From positions 439,776-503,775 of the forward strand of contig CAVYYD010000015.1 of NCBI GenBank assembly GCA_963772645.1: DNA of 64,000 nt. Reading direction: 5' to 3'. Positions within the stretch are counted from its first letter, which is position 1. Every line of letters begins with the position of its first letter. Below the pieces are notes generated by a model. That model saw only the letters and a program-made list of their open reading frames with translations. It was not told where the DNA came from and ran no database searches. The translations under genes and the position numbers were made by a program. This DNA comes from DASSQJ01 sp963772645. GTDB lineage: Bacteria; Actinomycetota; Actinomycetes; Actinomycetales; Dermatophilaceae. This document shows, piece after piece, positions 50,234 to 62,903 of this stretch.

Positions 50234-51535
50234 ATGACCGGTGACATCGGTCGCGCCGCCCAGTCGGCGGTCTACCGGGCCGGTGCCCTGGGCCACCGGC
50301 CCGCCGTCCCCACCGACGCCGTCCGCCTCGAGGCGGCGGCGCGGCGGGCGATGTCCCGCCGGGCGTTCGCCTACGTCGCCGGGTCGGCCGGTGGTGAGGC
50401 TGCCGCCCGGGCGAACCGGGAGGCCTTCGACCGATGGCGGGTCGTGCCCAGGGTGCTCGTCGACACGACCGACCGTGACCTGTCGGTGCACCTCCTCGGC
50501 CGCCGGCACCCGACCCCACTGCTGGCGTCACCGGTGGGTGTGCTGTCGGCCGCGCACCAGGACGCCGACCTCGCGGCGGCCCGCGGCGCCCGCGCCGCCG
50601 GGGTGACCCCGGTGCTCAGCACCCAGGCATCGGTGCCGATGGAGGAGGTGGCCGCGGAGCTCGAGGGCACCGGGCACTGGTACCAGCTGTACTGGAGCAA
50701 GGACGACGACCTCACCGAGAGCCTCGTCCGGCGGGCCGAGGCCTGCGCGAGCGAGGCCGTCGTCGTCACCCTCGACACCACCTACCTCGGCTGGCGCCCC
50801 CGCGACCTCGACCTCGGCTCCCTCCCCTTCGCCCGCGGCGAGGGCCTCGCCCAGTACACCTCCGACCCGGTGTTCCGCCGTCTCGTCGCCACCCGGGTCG
50901 CCACCGCCGACGACGCCGACCCCCCACCGCGGCCCCGCCCCACCCCTGCCGCCGTCCGGACGCTGCTGGCGATGAGCCGCAACCACCCCGGCGGGACCCG
51001 GGAGAACCTCACCGCCCCGGAGCCGCGGGCGGCCGTCGAGACCTTCCTCGAGGTCTTCTCCCGGCCCTCGCTCACCTGGGCCGACCTGCCGAGGCTGCGC
51101 AGCATGACGAGCCTGCCCGTCGTGCTCAAGGGCGTGCTCCACCCCGACGACGCCCGGCGCGCGGTCGACGCCGGCGTGGACGGCGTCTGGGTGTCCAACC
51201 ACGGCGGCCGGCAGGTCGACCGGGCGGTCGCCGCGCTCGACGCCCTGCCGGGGGTGGTCGAGGCGGTCCGCTCGGCCGGGTCCGGCCTCCCGGTGCTGTT
51301 CGACAGCGGGGTGCGCTCGGGGGCCGACGTGCTCGTCGCGCTCGCCCTCGGCGCGGACGCCGTCGGTCTCGGGCGACCCTACGTCTACGGCCTCGCCGTC
51401 GCCGGGGCGCGCGGCGTCGCCGAGGTGTTCCGCAACGTCCTCGCCGAGCTGGACCTGACGATGGCGCTCTCCGGCTGCCGCACCGTGACCGACCTGGGCC
51501 CCGAGCGCCTCGCCCCGGCCCCGGGAAGGCCTTGA
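50234..51535 (+). CDS. FMN-dependent alpha-hydroxy-acid oxidoreductase (lactate 2-monooxygenase-like)
   Basis: A 433-residue TIM-barrel flavoenzyme. FAYVAGSAGGEAAARANREA is the N-terminal FMN block, LLASPVGVLSAAHQDADLAA and HWYQLYWSKDDD follow, and the active-site His and Arg are in VWVSNHGGRQVDRAVAALD, with LFDSGVRSGADVLVALALGA binding the phosphate. The family oxidises L-lactate or related 2-hydroxy acids; the long loop before VLKGVLHPDDA resembles lactate 2-monooxygenases. ATG 50234 has GGAGGAGG upstream. Substrate is inferred. Confidence 0.86.
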   Translation: MTGDIGRAAQSAVYRAGALGHRPAVPTDAVRLEAAARRAMSRRAFAYVAGSAGGEAAARANREAFDRWRVVPRVLVDTTDRDLSVHLLGRRHPTPLLASPVGVLSAAHQDADLAAARGARAAGVTPVLSTQASVPMEEVAAELEGTGHWYQLYWSKDDDLTESLVRRAEACASEAVVVTLDTTYLGWRPRDLDLGSLPFARGEGLAQYTSDPVFRRLVATRVATADDADPPPRPRPTPAAVRTLLAMSRNHPGGTRENLTAPEPRAAVETFLEVFSRPSLTWADLPRLRSMTSLPVVLKGVLHPDDARRAVDAGVDGVWVSNHGGRQVDRAVAALDALPGVVEAVRSAGSGLPVLFDSGVRSGADVLVALALGADAVGLGRPYVYGLAVAGARGVAEVFRNVLAELDLTMALSGCRTVTDLGPERLAPAPGRP

Positions 51536-51679
51536 CACGGCGGCAACCGGGCCGATCCGGCGCCGGACGGCCAGCCCGAGTGCGTACCCTTGTCGACCGC
51601 ACCCCTGTCGGTGCGCCGATCTTCGCACCATCGTCGTTGCGTCCATCCCGCACCCCTGCCCGCCGAAGGACGAGTCCCG

Positions 51680-54229
51680 ATGACCGAATCCGTGCTGCCA
51701 GCCCCCCTCGTCTCCGACGAGTCCCCGTCGACGGACGCCCGCCGGGTCGGCCCCACGTTCCGGGCGAGCCACCCGCTGGCCAACGGCCCCGTCGTGCAGC
51801 CCACACCCACGGTCGACGGGTTCGTCGAGACCTTCCTCGCCGAGCTCAACTACGGCCAGGGTGTCCTCCTGTCCCAGTCGACGGTCAACGACCAGTACCT
51901 CGCCCTCGCCCGGACCGTGCGCCGCTACCTCATGGCCGACTGGCTCGAGACCGGCGCTCGCCGCCGCCAGACGCAGCAGCGGACCGTCGGCTACCTGTCC
52001 GCGGAGTACCTGCTCGGTCGGCAGCTCGGGAACAACCTGCTCGCCACCAACCTCCAGGACGTGGCCGAGGCGTCGATGGAGAAGTGCGGCATCGACATCG
52101 GGACGCTGCGGGCGCAGGAGGTCGAGCCCGGCCTGGGCAACGGCGGCCTCGGCCGGCTCGCCGCATGCTTCATCGACTCGCTCGCGACGATGGACGTGCC
52201 GAGCATCGGCTACGGCATCCGCTACGAGTACGGCATCTTCCGGCAGACCTTCGAGCACGACCGCCAGGTCGAGGTGCCCGACTCCTGGCTCTCGCTCGGC
52301 AGCCCCTGGGAGTTCCCCCACCCGGAGCGCCAGGTGCTCGTCAACTTCGGCGGCCACACCGAGGTGGTCCTCGCCCATGACGGCACCGAGCGCACCCGCT
52401 GGGTCCCGGGCTGGCAGGTCCTCGGGATGCCCTACCACTACATGGTCCCCGGCTACCGCAACGGCGTGGTCAACACCCTGCGCCTGTGGAGCGCCCGGGC
52501 CACCCAGGCCTTCGACCTGCAGATCTTCAACTCCGGCGACTACGCGGAGGCGGTGCGGGCGCAGACCTTCGCCGAGAACATCTCCAAGGTGCTCTACCCG
52601 GAGGACTCGACGCCGCAGGGCAAGGAGCTGCGCCTGCAGCAGCAGTACTTCTTCGTCGCCTGCTCGCTGCACGACTTCATCGACAACACCCTGCCGGCGG
52701 ACTTCGACCTGCACCGGCTGCCGGAACGGATCATCTTCCAGCTCAACGACACCCACCCCGTCATCGCGGTACCCGAGCTGATGCGGATCCTCGTCGACCG
52801 CAAGGGCCTGGAGTGGGACGAGGCGTGGGAGATCACCCAGCGGTGCTTCGCCTACACCTGCCACACCCTGCTGCCGGAGGCGCTGGAGGTCTGGTCCGTC
52901 GAGCTGCTCGGGCGGCTCCTGCCCCGCCACCTCGAGATCATCTGCCGGATCAACGAGGAGTTCCTCGAGGAGGTGCGCGAGGCCTTCCCGGGCGACGAGA
53001 TGCGCGATGCGCCGGATGTCGATCATCGCCGAGCACCCCCAGCGCTCGGTGCGGATGGCCTACCTCGCGACCGTCGCCGGCGCCAAGGTCAACGGCGTCG
53101 CCGAGCTGCACAGCCAGCTGCTGCGCGACAAGGTGCTCCCCGACTTCTCCCAGCTGTGGCCGGAGAAGTTCACCAACGTCACCAACGGCGTCACCCCGCG
53201 CCGCTTCGTCCGGCTGGCCAACCGCCGGCTCTCCGAGCTCGTCACCGACACGATCGGCGACGGGTGGGTGACCGACCTCGACCGGCTGCGCGAGCTCGAG
53301 CCGTACGCCGACGACGCCGGAGTTCCGCGCCGAGTTCCGGCGGGTCAAGCAGGCGAACAAGGAGCGGCTCGTCACGAGCTGCTGCTGGTGCGCGACGGCC
53401 TCGAGCTGCCACGCGAGACGATGCTCGACGTCATGGTCAAGCGGCTGCACGAGTACAAGCGGCAGACCCTCAAGCTGCTGCACATCGTCTCGCTCTACGA
53501 CGCCGTCGTGTCCGGCCGGGTGCCCGCGAGCGAGCTCACCCCGCGCACCGTCGTCTTCGGCGCCAAGGCCGCACCGGGCTACCACATGGCCAAGGAGATC
53601 ATCTTCCTCATCAACTCCGTCGCCGGCGTCGTCAACACCGACCCCAGGATCGAGGGCCGCCTCTCGGTGGCCTTCCCGGCGAACTACAACGTCACCCTCG
53701 CCGAGAAGCTCATCCCCGCCGCCGACCTCTCCGAGCAGATCTCGCTCGCCGGCAAGGAGGCCTCCGGGCACGGGCAACATGAAGTTCGCGCTCAACGGTG
53801 CGCTGACCATCGGTACCGACGACGGCGCGAACGTCGAGATCCGCCAGCTCGTCGGCGACGACAACTTCTTCCTCTTCGGGATGTCCGAACCCGAGGTCGA
53901 GCAGCTGCGCGCGAGCGGCTACACCCCGGCGGCCTACTACGAGTCCGAACCCGGTGCTGCGCAGCACCATCGACCTCCTCGCCAGCGGGTTCTTCACCGG
54001 GGGCGACCGGCAGGCGGTGGCCCCGGTCATCGACAACCTCCTGCACCAGGACACCTTCATGGCGCTCGCCGACTTCCGCCCCTACCTGGAGGCCCAGGCC
54101 CGCGTCGAGGCGGCCTACGCCGACCAGGACGCGTGGTCGCGCTCGGCGATCCTCAACGTCGCGCGCTGCGGCTTCTTCTCCTCCGACCGGTCGATGCGCG
54201 ACTACCTCGAGCGCATCTGGCGCGTCTGA
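51680..54229 (+). CDS. glgP: Glycogen/maltodextrin phosphorylase (frame-disrupted)
   Basis: Releases glucose-1-phosphate from alpha-1,4-glucan. Blocks: YLSAEYLLGRQLGNNLL, GLGNGGLGRLAACFIDSLA, QLNDTHPVIAVPELMRIL, VNGVAELHSQLLRDKV, VKRLHEYKRQTLKLLHI, and the PLP region NMKFALNGALTIGTDDGANV. The first 1.3 kb is clean. Then a 7-bp tandem duplication (GATGCGC twice, about 52999-53012), an extra G near 53322, a missing base near 53375 and extra bases near 53766 and 53953 break the frame. Corrected length is 846 residues. ATG 51680 follows GAAGGACGAG. Heads the glgP-glgE-treS-mak-glgB block. Confidence 0.92.
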
Positions 54230-54343
54230 CCCGGCCCCCCCGGCGCGCCCCGGCCGCCCCGGCCGTGCCGGCCGACGACGGCTCCGGCTCGACGCGCAGC
54301 GAGGCGTCCGCACCGGGCTTGTCCCAACCGGGGTCGGCTTCGG

Positions 54344-54349
54344 TAGGTT
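54344..54349 (+). promoter_or_regulatory. -10 element of the glgE operon
   Basis: TAGGTT lies 7 nt before the glgE GTG, and TTGTCC (54319-54324) 19 nt further upstream is a possible -35. The 127-nt gap after glgP therefore probably holds a separate promoter giving a leaderless glgE mRNA. Confidence 0.5.
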
Positions 54350-54356
54350 CGGGTAG

Positions 54357-56380
<2,024 letters not shown>

Positions 56381-56384
<4 letters not shown>

Positions 56385-58132
56385 GCGTCATCCCCGGCAT
56401 GGGGCACAGCGCCCCGGGGTTGGGGATGAACCAGCCCGGCCTGCGTCACGACCCCGAGTGGTTCCGCACCGCGGTGTTCTACGAGGTCCTGGTGCGGGCC
56501 TTCGGCGACAGCACCGGGTCCGGCGAGGGCGACTTCGCCGGCATCGTGAGCCGACTCGACTACCTCCAGTGGCTCGGGGTCGACTGCCTGTGGCTGCCGC
56601 CCTTCTACGCCAGCCCGCTGCGCGACGGCGGCTACGACATCTCCGACTACACCCAGGTGCTGCCGGAGTTCGGGACCCTGCCGGAGTTCCGCGAGCTCAT
56701 CACCCAGGCGCACGCCCGCGGCATCCGGATCGTCACCGACCTCGTGATGAACCACACGAGCGACCAGCACCCGTGGTTCCAGGCCTCGCGCAGCGACCCC
56801 GAGGGCCCGTACGGGGACTTCTACGTGTGGTCCGACACCGACGACCGGTACACCGACGCCCGGGTCATCTTCATCGACACCGAGACCTCGAACTGGACCT
56901 TCGACCCCATCCGCCGGCAGTTCTTCTGGCACCGCTTCTTCAGCCACCAGCCAGACCTCAACTTCGAGAACGAGGCCGTCCACGACGCGATCTTCGACGT
57001 CGTCCGGTTCTGGATGGACATGGGCATCGACGGCTTCCGCCTCGACGCGGTCCCCTACCTCTACGAGGAGGAGGGGCACAACTGCGAGAACCACCCCCGG
57101 ACGCACGCCTTCCTCGCCAAGCTGCGGGCGATGGTCGACACCGAGTACCCCGGCCGCATCCTCCTCGCCGAGGCCAACCAGCCGCCGGCCGACGTCGTCG
57201 ACTACTTCGGCACCGAGGACGCGCCGGAGTGCCAGATGTGCTTCCACTTCCCGGTGATGCCGATGCTCTACTACTCACTGCGCGAGGAGAAGGCGGCGCC
57301 GATCATCGACGTCCTCGCCGACACCCCGCCGATCCCGCCCGGCACCCAGTGGGGCACCTTCCTGCGCAACCACGACGAGCTCACCCTCGAGATGGTCACC
57401 CCCGAGCAGCGGGCCGCCATGTACGGCTGGTACGCCCCCGACCCCCGGATGCGCGCGAACATCGGCATCCGCCGCCGGCTGGCCTCGCTGCTCGACAACA
57501 GCCGCCCCGAGTACGAGCTCATCCACGCCCTGGTGCTCTCCCTGCCGGGCAGCCCGTGCCTGTACTACGGCGACGAGATCGGGATGGGCGACAACATCTG
57601 GCTGAGCGACCGCGACGCCGTGCGGACCCCGATGCAGTGGACCCCCGACCGCAACGCCGGCTTCTCGACCGCGGACCCCGGCAAGCTCTACCTGCCGGTC
57701 GTGCAGTCGCTGGTGTACCACTACAACCACGTCAACGTCGAGGCGCAGATGGCGAGCGGCTCCTCACGGCTGCACTGGGTGCGCGGCATGCTCGCGGTGC
57801 GACGCGAGCACCCGGTCTTCGGCCTCGGCGACTTCGACGTCTGCGGCTCGAGCCACGAGCGCGTCCTGGCCTACGTGCGGGCCGACCGCCGGGAACGGGA
57901 CCTCGAGGACCGGTCCGCCCGCACCGTGCTCTGCGTCAACAACCTCTCCTCGCGCCCCCAGGCCACGACGGTCACGGTGCCGAAGGAGTTCGCCGGATGG
58001 ACCGCCCGCGACCTCTTCGGCGGCACCGGCTTCCCCGACGTCAGCGCCGAGGGCACCCTCGAGCTGACCCTGGGCTCGCGCGACTTCTTCTGGCTCGCGC
58101 TCGACCCGCCGCCGGGGGGCGAGCATGGCTGA
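56381..58132 (+). CDS. treS: Trehalose synthase / maltose alpha-D-glucosyltransferase
   Basis: A 583-residue GH13_16 enzyme interconverting trehalose and maltose. WFRTAVFYEVLVRAFGDSTG is the N-terminal hallmark; LVMNHTSDQHPWFQASR, the nucleophile in DGFRLDAVPYLYEEEG, the acid in ILLAEANQPP and the transition-state Asp in LRNHDELTLEMV are all present. GTG 56381 overlaps the glgE stop. It supplies maltose to the maltokinase encoded next, whose ATG overlaps by 8 bp. The maltokinase is a separate protein, not fused to TreS as in some relatives. Confidence 0.95.
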
Positions 58133-59582
58133 GATCCACGCCGAGGCCACCCTCACCCCGACCAAGCGCGAGCTCGTCGAGGACTGGATGGGCCACCAGC
58201 GCTGGTACGCGGCCAAGGGCCGGCGGCCCCGGGTGCGCCGGCTCGCCTCCTGGCGGCTCGACGACCCGGCCGGGCAGGTCGGGATCGAGACGATGGTCGT
58301 CGCCGACGAGTCCGGCACCGAGCCGGTCGTCTACCAGGTACCACTCACCTACCGCGGCGCCCCGCTCGAGGGCGGCGAGCACGCCCTCGTCGGCACCACC
58401 GAGCACTCGGTGCTCGGGACCCGGTGGGTCTACGACGCGCCGCACGACCCGGTCTACGCCACCGAGCTGCTCGAGCTCGTCCAGGGCCGGTCTCACGCGG
58501 CCTCGTCCTCGGTGTCCGGGGCGGTCGAGGAGGACGTCCGAGGGGTGCCGCAGGCCAGCTGGGGCCGCGAGGTGCACGCCGTGTCCGCCCGGGTGCTCAG
58601 CGGCGAGCAGTCGAACACCTCGGTGATCATCGAGGGACGCGACGCCGACGGCGCGGCCGTGCCCCTCATCGTCAAGGTCTTCCGGATGCTCTCCCCGGGG
58701 GAGAACCCCGACGTCGTCCTCCAGGGCGCCCTCGTCGACGCCGGTTCGCGCCGGGTCCCGGCCGTCGTCGGTGCGGTCACCGGGCGGTGGCCGCACCCGA
58801 CCACCGAGGGCGACACGACCGCCGAGGGCCACCTCGCGTTCTGCCAGGAGTTCCTGCCCGGGGTCGAGGATGCCTGGCGGGTCGCCCTGCGCACCGCCGC
58901 CGACGAGGGTGACTTCACCGGCGCGGCCCGCGAGCTCGGCGACGCCACGGCCGAGGTGCACGCGATGCTCGCCGCGGCCCTGGGCACGACCCCCACGGCG
59001 CCGGGGCACGCCACGGCCATCCTCGCCGAGATGCGGCTGCGGTTCGACGCCGCGGTCGACGCCGACCCCCGCCTCGAGGAGGTCCGCGATGCCGTCGAGC
59101 AGGTCCTGCGGGCCGCCGCCGACGCGTCGTGGCCGCCGCTGCAGCGCATCCACGGCGACTACCACCTCGGCCAGGTCCTCCGCTCGTCCGACCGCGGCTG
59201 GGTCCTGCTCGACTTCGAGGGTGAGCCGCTGCGGCCGCTCGCCGAGCGCTCCCTGCCCGACCAGTGGGTCCGGGACGTCGCCGGGATGCTGCGCAGCATC
59301 GACTACGTCGGCGGAACCCTCGAGCAGGAGGGCGCCGGCCGGCGCGCCCGGGCCTGGGTCACCGCCACCCAGGAGGCCTTCCTCGACGGCTACGCCGCGC
59401 GCGCCGGGTCCGACCCGCGGGCCCTCGGGCCGCTCCTGGCCGCCTTCGAGCTCGACAAGGCGATGTACGAGGTCGTCTACGAGGCGCGCAACCGCCCCGG
59501 CTGGCTCGGCATCCCGGTCGCCGCCGTCCGCCGCCTCGTCGCCCCCGCAGACCAGCCCCCCACCCAAGGAGACCCCTCGTGA
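58125..59582 (+). CDS. mak: Maltokinase
   Basis: A 485-residue maltose-1-phosphate-forming kinase (also called Pep2). The N-terminal cap includes MGHQRWYAAKGRRPRVRRL; the kinase core has SVIIEGRDADG near the ATP site, the catalytic HGDYHLGQVL and the metal-binding DFEGEPLRPLAERS; MYEVVYEARNRPGWLGIP closes the protein. It overlaps both neighbours, treS by 8 bp and glgB by 4 bp. Product maltose-1-phosphate is the donor for GlgE. Confidence 0.94.
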   Translation: MAEIHAEATLTPTKRELVEDWMGHQRWYAAKGRRPRVRRLASWRLDDPAGQVGIETMVVADESGTEPVVYQVPLTYRGAPLEGGEHALVGTTEHSVLGTRWVYDAPHDPVYATELLELVQGRSHAASSSVSGAVEEDVRGVPQASWGREVHAVSARVLSGEQSNTSVIIEGRDADGAAVPLIVKVFRMLSPGENPDVVLQGALVDAGSRRVPAVVGAVTGRWPHPTTEGDTTAEGHLAFCQEFLPGVEDAWRVALRTAADEGDFTGAARELGDATAEVHAMLAAALGTTPTAPGHATAILAEMRLRFDAAVDADPRLEEVRDAVEQVLRAAADASWPPLQRIHGDYHLGQVLRSSDRGWVLLDFEGEPLRPLAERSLPDQWVRDVAGMLRSIDYVGGTLEQEGAGRRARAWVTATQEAFLDGYAARAGSDPRALGPLLAAFELDKAMYEVVYEARNRPGWLGIPVAAVRRLVAPADQPPTQGDPS

Positions 59583-61780
59583 GCCCCACCCCCATCCCGG
59601 AGGTCCCCGGCGCCATCGCCGCCCTCGCCTCGGGACGCCACCAGCAGCCGCACGACCTCCTCGGACAGCACCTGGAGCCGGAGGGGCTGCGGATCAGGGT
59701 GCTCAAGCCGCTGGCGGAGGCGGTGCGGGTCCGGTTCGAGGACGGGGAGGAGCTCGACCTCGGCCACGAGGCGGAGGGCGTGTGGACCGCTGTCCGCACC
59801 GATGCCACCCGGACGATGGACTACCGCCTCCTGGTCCGCTGGGCCGACGGCATCGAGCACCTCCAGGACGACCCCTACCGGTTCGCGCCGACGCTCGGGG
59901 ACATCGACCTCCACCTCGTCGGCGAGGGCCGCCACGAGCAGCTGTGGATCGTGCTCGGGGCCCGGGTCCGCAGCTACGAGGGCCCGATGGGCCCGGTGCA
60001 GGGGGTGTCCTTCGCCGTCTGGGCGCCGCGGGCCAAGGCGGTCCGCGTCGTCGGCGACTTCAACAGCTGGGACGGGCGGGTGCACCCGATGCGGCTCATC
60101 GGGTCCAGCGGGGTGTGGGAGCTCTTCATCCCGGGCGTGGCCCCCGGCAACGTCTACAAGTACGAGATCCGGGGTGCCGACGACGTCGTGCGCACCAAGG
60201 CCGACCCGATGGCCCGGCGCACCGAGTGCCCGCCGAACACCGGCTCGGTCGTCGACGAGTCCAGCCATGCGTGGAGCGACTCGGAGTGGATGGAGCGCCG
60301 CGCCGGCACCGACCCGCACACCGGCCCGATGAGCGTCTACGAGGTGCACCTGGGCTCGTGGCGGCAGGGCATGTCCTACCGCGACCTGGCCGAGCACCTC
60401 GTCAACTACGTCGCCGACCTCGGGTTCACCCACGTGGAGTTCCTGCCGGTCATGGAGCACCCGTACGGCCCGTCCTGGGGGTACCAGGTCACCGGCTACT
60501 ACGCGCCGACCGCCCGGTTCGGCACCCCGGACGACTTCAAGTACCTCGTCGACCGGCTGCACCAGCACGGCATCGGGGTCATCCTCGACTGGGTGCCGGG
60601 GCACTTCCCCCGCGACGACTTCGCCCTCGCCCGCTTCGACGGCCTCGCGCTCTACGAGCACCCGGACCCCCGGCGCGGCGACCAGCCGGACTGGGGGACG
60701 CACGTCTTCGACTTCGGCCGGCTCGAGGTGCGCAACTTCCTCGTGGCCAACGCCCTCTACTGGCTCGAGGAGTTCCACGTCGACGGCCTGCGGGTCGACG
60801 CGGTGGCCTCGATGCTCTACCTCGACTACTCCCGGCGCGACGGCGAGTGGATCCCCAACGTCCACGGGGGCCGCGAGCACCTCGAGGCCATCGGCCTGCT
60901 CCAGGAGGCCAACGCGACCGCGTACAAGCGGGTCCCGGGCATCGTCACCATCGCCGAGGAGTCGACGTCCTGGCCGGGGGTGACCAAGCCGACGTCGACC
61001 GGCGGGCTCGGCTTCGGCCTGAAGTGGAACATGGGCTGGATGAACGACACCCTGCGCTACCTCCACGAGGAGCCGGTGCACCGGCAGTACCACCACAACC
61101 TGCTGACCTTCTCGCTGATGTACGCGTTCAGCGAGAACTTCGTCCTGCCGATCAGCCACGACGAGGTCGTCCACGGCAAGGGGTCGCTGCTCGGGAAGAT
61201 CCCCGGGTCGCGGCCGGACCAGCTCGCGACCCTGCGGGCCTTCCTCGCGTACATGTGGAGCCACCCGGGCAAGCAGCTGCTCTTCATGGGCAGCGAGTTC
61301 GCCCAGCCCGGCGAGTGGGCCGACGGCCGCTCCCTCGACTGGTGGCTGCTCGACCACGCGGCGCACTACCGGGTGCACAACCTCGTCAAGGACCTCAACG
61401 CCCTCTACCGCGCCCACCGCGCGCTGTGGGCCATGGACTCCGAGCCGGCCGGGTTCCGCTGGCTGGACGCCGACGACAACACCGGCAACCTGCTGTCCTA
61501 CCTCCGCTACTCCGGCCCGGACCCGCAGACCGCGGACGTCGTGGCCACGGTGGTGAACTACAGCGGCGAGGACAAGGTGTGGGTGCGCGTCGGCGTCCCG
61601 CGGCCCGGCCGCTGGGAGGTCGTCCTCGACACCTCGGGTTACGACGAGCTGGGCTCGCCGAGCCAGGCCGGGACGGTCCTCGAGGCCGAGGCCACCGCGT
61701 GGAACGACCAGCCGTGGTCGGTCACGGTCCGGGTGGCGCGCCTGACGGCGGTCTACCTCGCCCCGGTCGCCGACGCCTGA
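59579..61780 (+). CDS. glgB: 1,4-alpha-glucan branching enzyme
   Basis: A 733-residue GH13_9 enzyme that creates alpha-1,6 branches. Two N-terminal CBM48-like domains (HQQPHDLLGQHLEPEGLRIR; FAVWAPRAKAVRVVGDFNSW) precede the barrel: EVHLGSWRQGMSYRDLAEHL, GYQVTGYYAPTARFGTPDDF, nucleophile in DGLRVDAVASMLYLDYSR, acid in IVTIAEESTSWPGV and transition-state Asp in LPISHDEVVHGKGSLLGKI. GTG 59579 has CCAAGGAGAC upstream. Last gene of the operon; a large hairpin repeat follows 60 nt after the stop. Confidence 0.95.
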   Translation: MSPTPIPEVPGAIAALASGRHQQPHDLLGQHLEPEGLRIRVLKPLAEAVRVRFEDGEELDLGHEAEGVWTAVRTDATRTMDYRLLVRWADGIEHLQDDPYRFAPTLGDIDLHLVGEGRHEQLWIVLGARVRSYEGPMGPVQGVSFAVWAPRAKAVRVVGDFNSWDGRVHPMRLIGSSGVWELFIPGVAPGNVYKYEIRGADDVVRTKADPMARRTECPPNTGSVVDESSHAWSDSEWMERRAGTDPHTGPMSVYEVHLGSWRQGMSYRDLAEHLVNYVADLGFTHVEFLPVMEHPYGPSWGYQVTGYYAPTARFGTPDDFKYLVDRLHQHGIGVILDWVPGHFPRDDFALARFDGLALYEHPDPRRGDQPDWGTHVFDFGRLEVRNFLVANALYWLEEFHVDGLRVDAVASMLYLDYSRRDGEWIPNVHGGREHLEAIGLLQEANATAYKRVPGIVTIAEESTSWPGVTKPTSTGGLGFGLKWNMGWMNDTLRYLHEEPVHRQYHHNLLTFSLMYAFSENFVLPISHDEVVHGKGSLLGKIPGSRPDQLATLRAFLAYMWSHPGKQLLFMGSEFAQPGEWADGRSLDWWLLDHAAHYRVHNLVKDLNALYRAHRALWAMDSEPAGFRWLDADDNTGNLLSYLRYSGPDPQTADVVATVVNYSGEDKVWVRVGVPRPGRWEVVLDTSGYDELGSPSQAGTVLEAEATAWNDQPWSVTVRVARLTAVYLAPVADA

Positions 61781-61839
61781 GCCCGTCGCCTCGCCCCTCC
61801 GTCCCCGGCCCCCCGCCGGCCCTTCCCCGGCCCCTCGCA

Positions 61840-61894
61840 CCGGAACCTTCAGAGCGGCACCCCGAAGTTCGGGATGCCTCTCCGAAGGTTCCGG
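61840..61894. repeat. REP-like interspersed repeat, copy 2
   Basis: Perfect 11-bp outer arms CCGGAACCTTC / GAAGGTTCCGG enclose inner pairs GGCA/TGCC and CCGAA/TTCGG, so the element can fold into one long hairpin. The core (61842-61892, 51 nt) aligns with the repeat at 24354-24404. Placed between glgB and the convergent DsrE2 gene it may act as a bidirectional terminator, though no T-tract is present. Confidence 0.6.
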
Positions 61895-61993
61895 CATCAG
61901 GCGGGAAAGTTGGGGCGGGACGGGTTCGGCCCGGCGAGGGGTCTCCTCGCCGGGCCTGGCGCCGTGGCGCGCTCCTGACCGCGGGCAGGTGGG

Positions 61994-62533
61994 TCAGATG
62001 AACAGCAGTTGGGCGCCGTCCGTGAGCTCGATGAAGTCGCTCGCGGAGATGATGGCCTCCACTCCTTCGTAGAGGTCCTCCTCGGTGACGTGGTTCATGT
62101 CGGCGGACATCCGGCAGGCCCACATGTGCACCCCGGAGCCGGCGAGCAGGTCGAGGAACTCGGGCACCTCGGGCACGTCGAGGTCGGCGATCTGCTTCTT
62201 CATCATCTTCGTCGCCGCGGCGGTCGCACCGGGCAGCGCACCGAGCATGTGGTGGATGCCCATGCCGCTGTGGCCCGGCGGGTGCATCGCGGTGTTGCCG
62301 ACGAAGCTGAACTTCAGGTCGTTCATCGTCGCCTTGGTGATGATGTCGAAGCCCCAGAAGGTGAAGAACATGTGGGTCTCGACCCCCTCGCCGACGGCGG
62401 CGTTGGCGAGGATCAGGCCCGGGTAGGCCATGTCGAGGTTGCCCTTGGAGCAGATGATGGCGAGCTTGCGGCCCTCGCCGGCCGGCTCGTCGAACGACGG
62501 GACGACGAGCGGGGCGGCGTCGGTGGTGGTCAT
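61994..62533 (-). CDS. DsrE2-type sulfur-relay protein (DsrE/DsrF/DrsH-like)
   Basis: A 179-residue protein of the DsrE2 group. RKLAIICSKGNLDMAYPGLI with one Cys begins the fold, FFTFWGFDIITKATMNDLKF is a family block, MMKKQIADLDVPEVPEFLDL follows, and the conserved Cys is in HMWACRMSADMNHVTEEDL. Such proteins carry sulfane sulfur between carrier proteins. It lies 30 nt after the DsrC-like gene and is cotranscribed with it and the sulfide:quinone-oxidoreductase-like gene. ATG 62533 has GAGGAGACC upstream. Confidence 0.85.
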   Translation of the reverse strand: MTTTDAAPLVVPSFDEPAGEGRKLAIICSKGNLDMAYPGLILANAAVGEGVETHMFFTFWGFDIITKATMNDLKFSFVGNTAMHPPGHSGMGIHHMLGALPGATAAATKMMKKQIADLDVPEVPEFLDLLAGSGVHMWACRMSADMNHVTEEDLYEGVEAIISASDFIELTDGAQLLFI

Positions 62534-62562
62534 GGTGGTCTCCTCGTGTGCGCTCGTGCGGG

Positions 62563-62877
62563 TCAGACGCAGCCCTTGGGCTTCGGCAGGCCGGAGACGT
62601 AGCTCATCTTCTTGGCCGGCTTGCCCGGGAAGAGGGTGAAGAGCGTCTTGACCGGGGTGCCGGTCTGGGTCGAGACGCGGCGCAGCGTGGCCGTCTCGCC
62701 CTGGGCGGTGTAGTCGTCGCGCAGGAAGTGGATGAGCTTCCAGTGCGCCTCGGTCAGCTCGATGCCGATCAGCCTGGCGAGCTCGGGTGCGAGGTCCTCG
62801 GTCCACTCGGCGGGGTTGGTGAGGAAGCCCTCCTCGTTGACGTCGACCTGGTGGCCGGCGATCGTCGTGGTGGTCAT
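62563..62877 (-). CDS. TusE/DsrC/DsvC-family sulfur carrier
   Basis: A 104-residue DsrC-fold protein. VDVNEEGFLTNPAEWTEDLA, ELTEAHWKLIHFLRDDY and LFTLFPGKPAKKMSYVSG precede the flexible C-terminal arm LPKPKGCV with the invariant penultimate Cys. The second arm cysteine of dissimilatory DsrC, about ten residues earlier, is absent (Ser/Tyr region), so it can carry one persulfide but not form the DsrC trisulfide. Encoded between the SQR-like gene and the DsrE2 gene. Confidence 0.88.
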   Translation of the reverse strand: MTTTTIAGHQVDVNEEGFLTNPAEWTEDLAPELARLIGIELTEAHWKLIHFLRDDYTAQGETATLRRVSTQTGTPVKTLFTLFPGKPAKKMSYVSGLPKPKGCV

Positions 62878-62903
62878 GACGGGTGGTTCCTTTCGCGGTG
62901 GTC

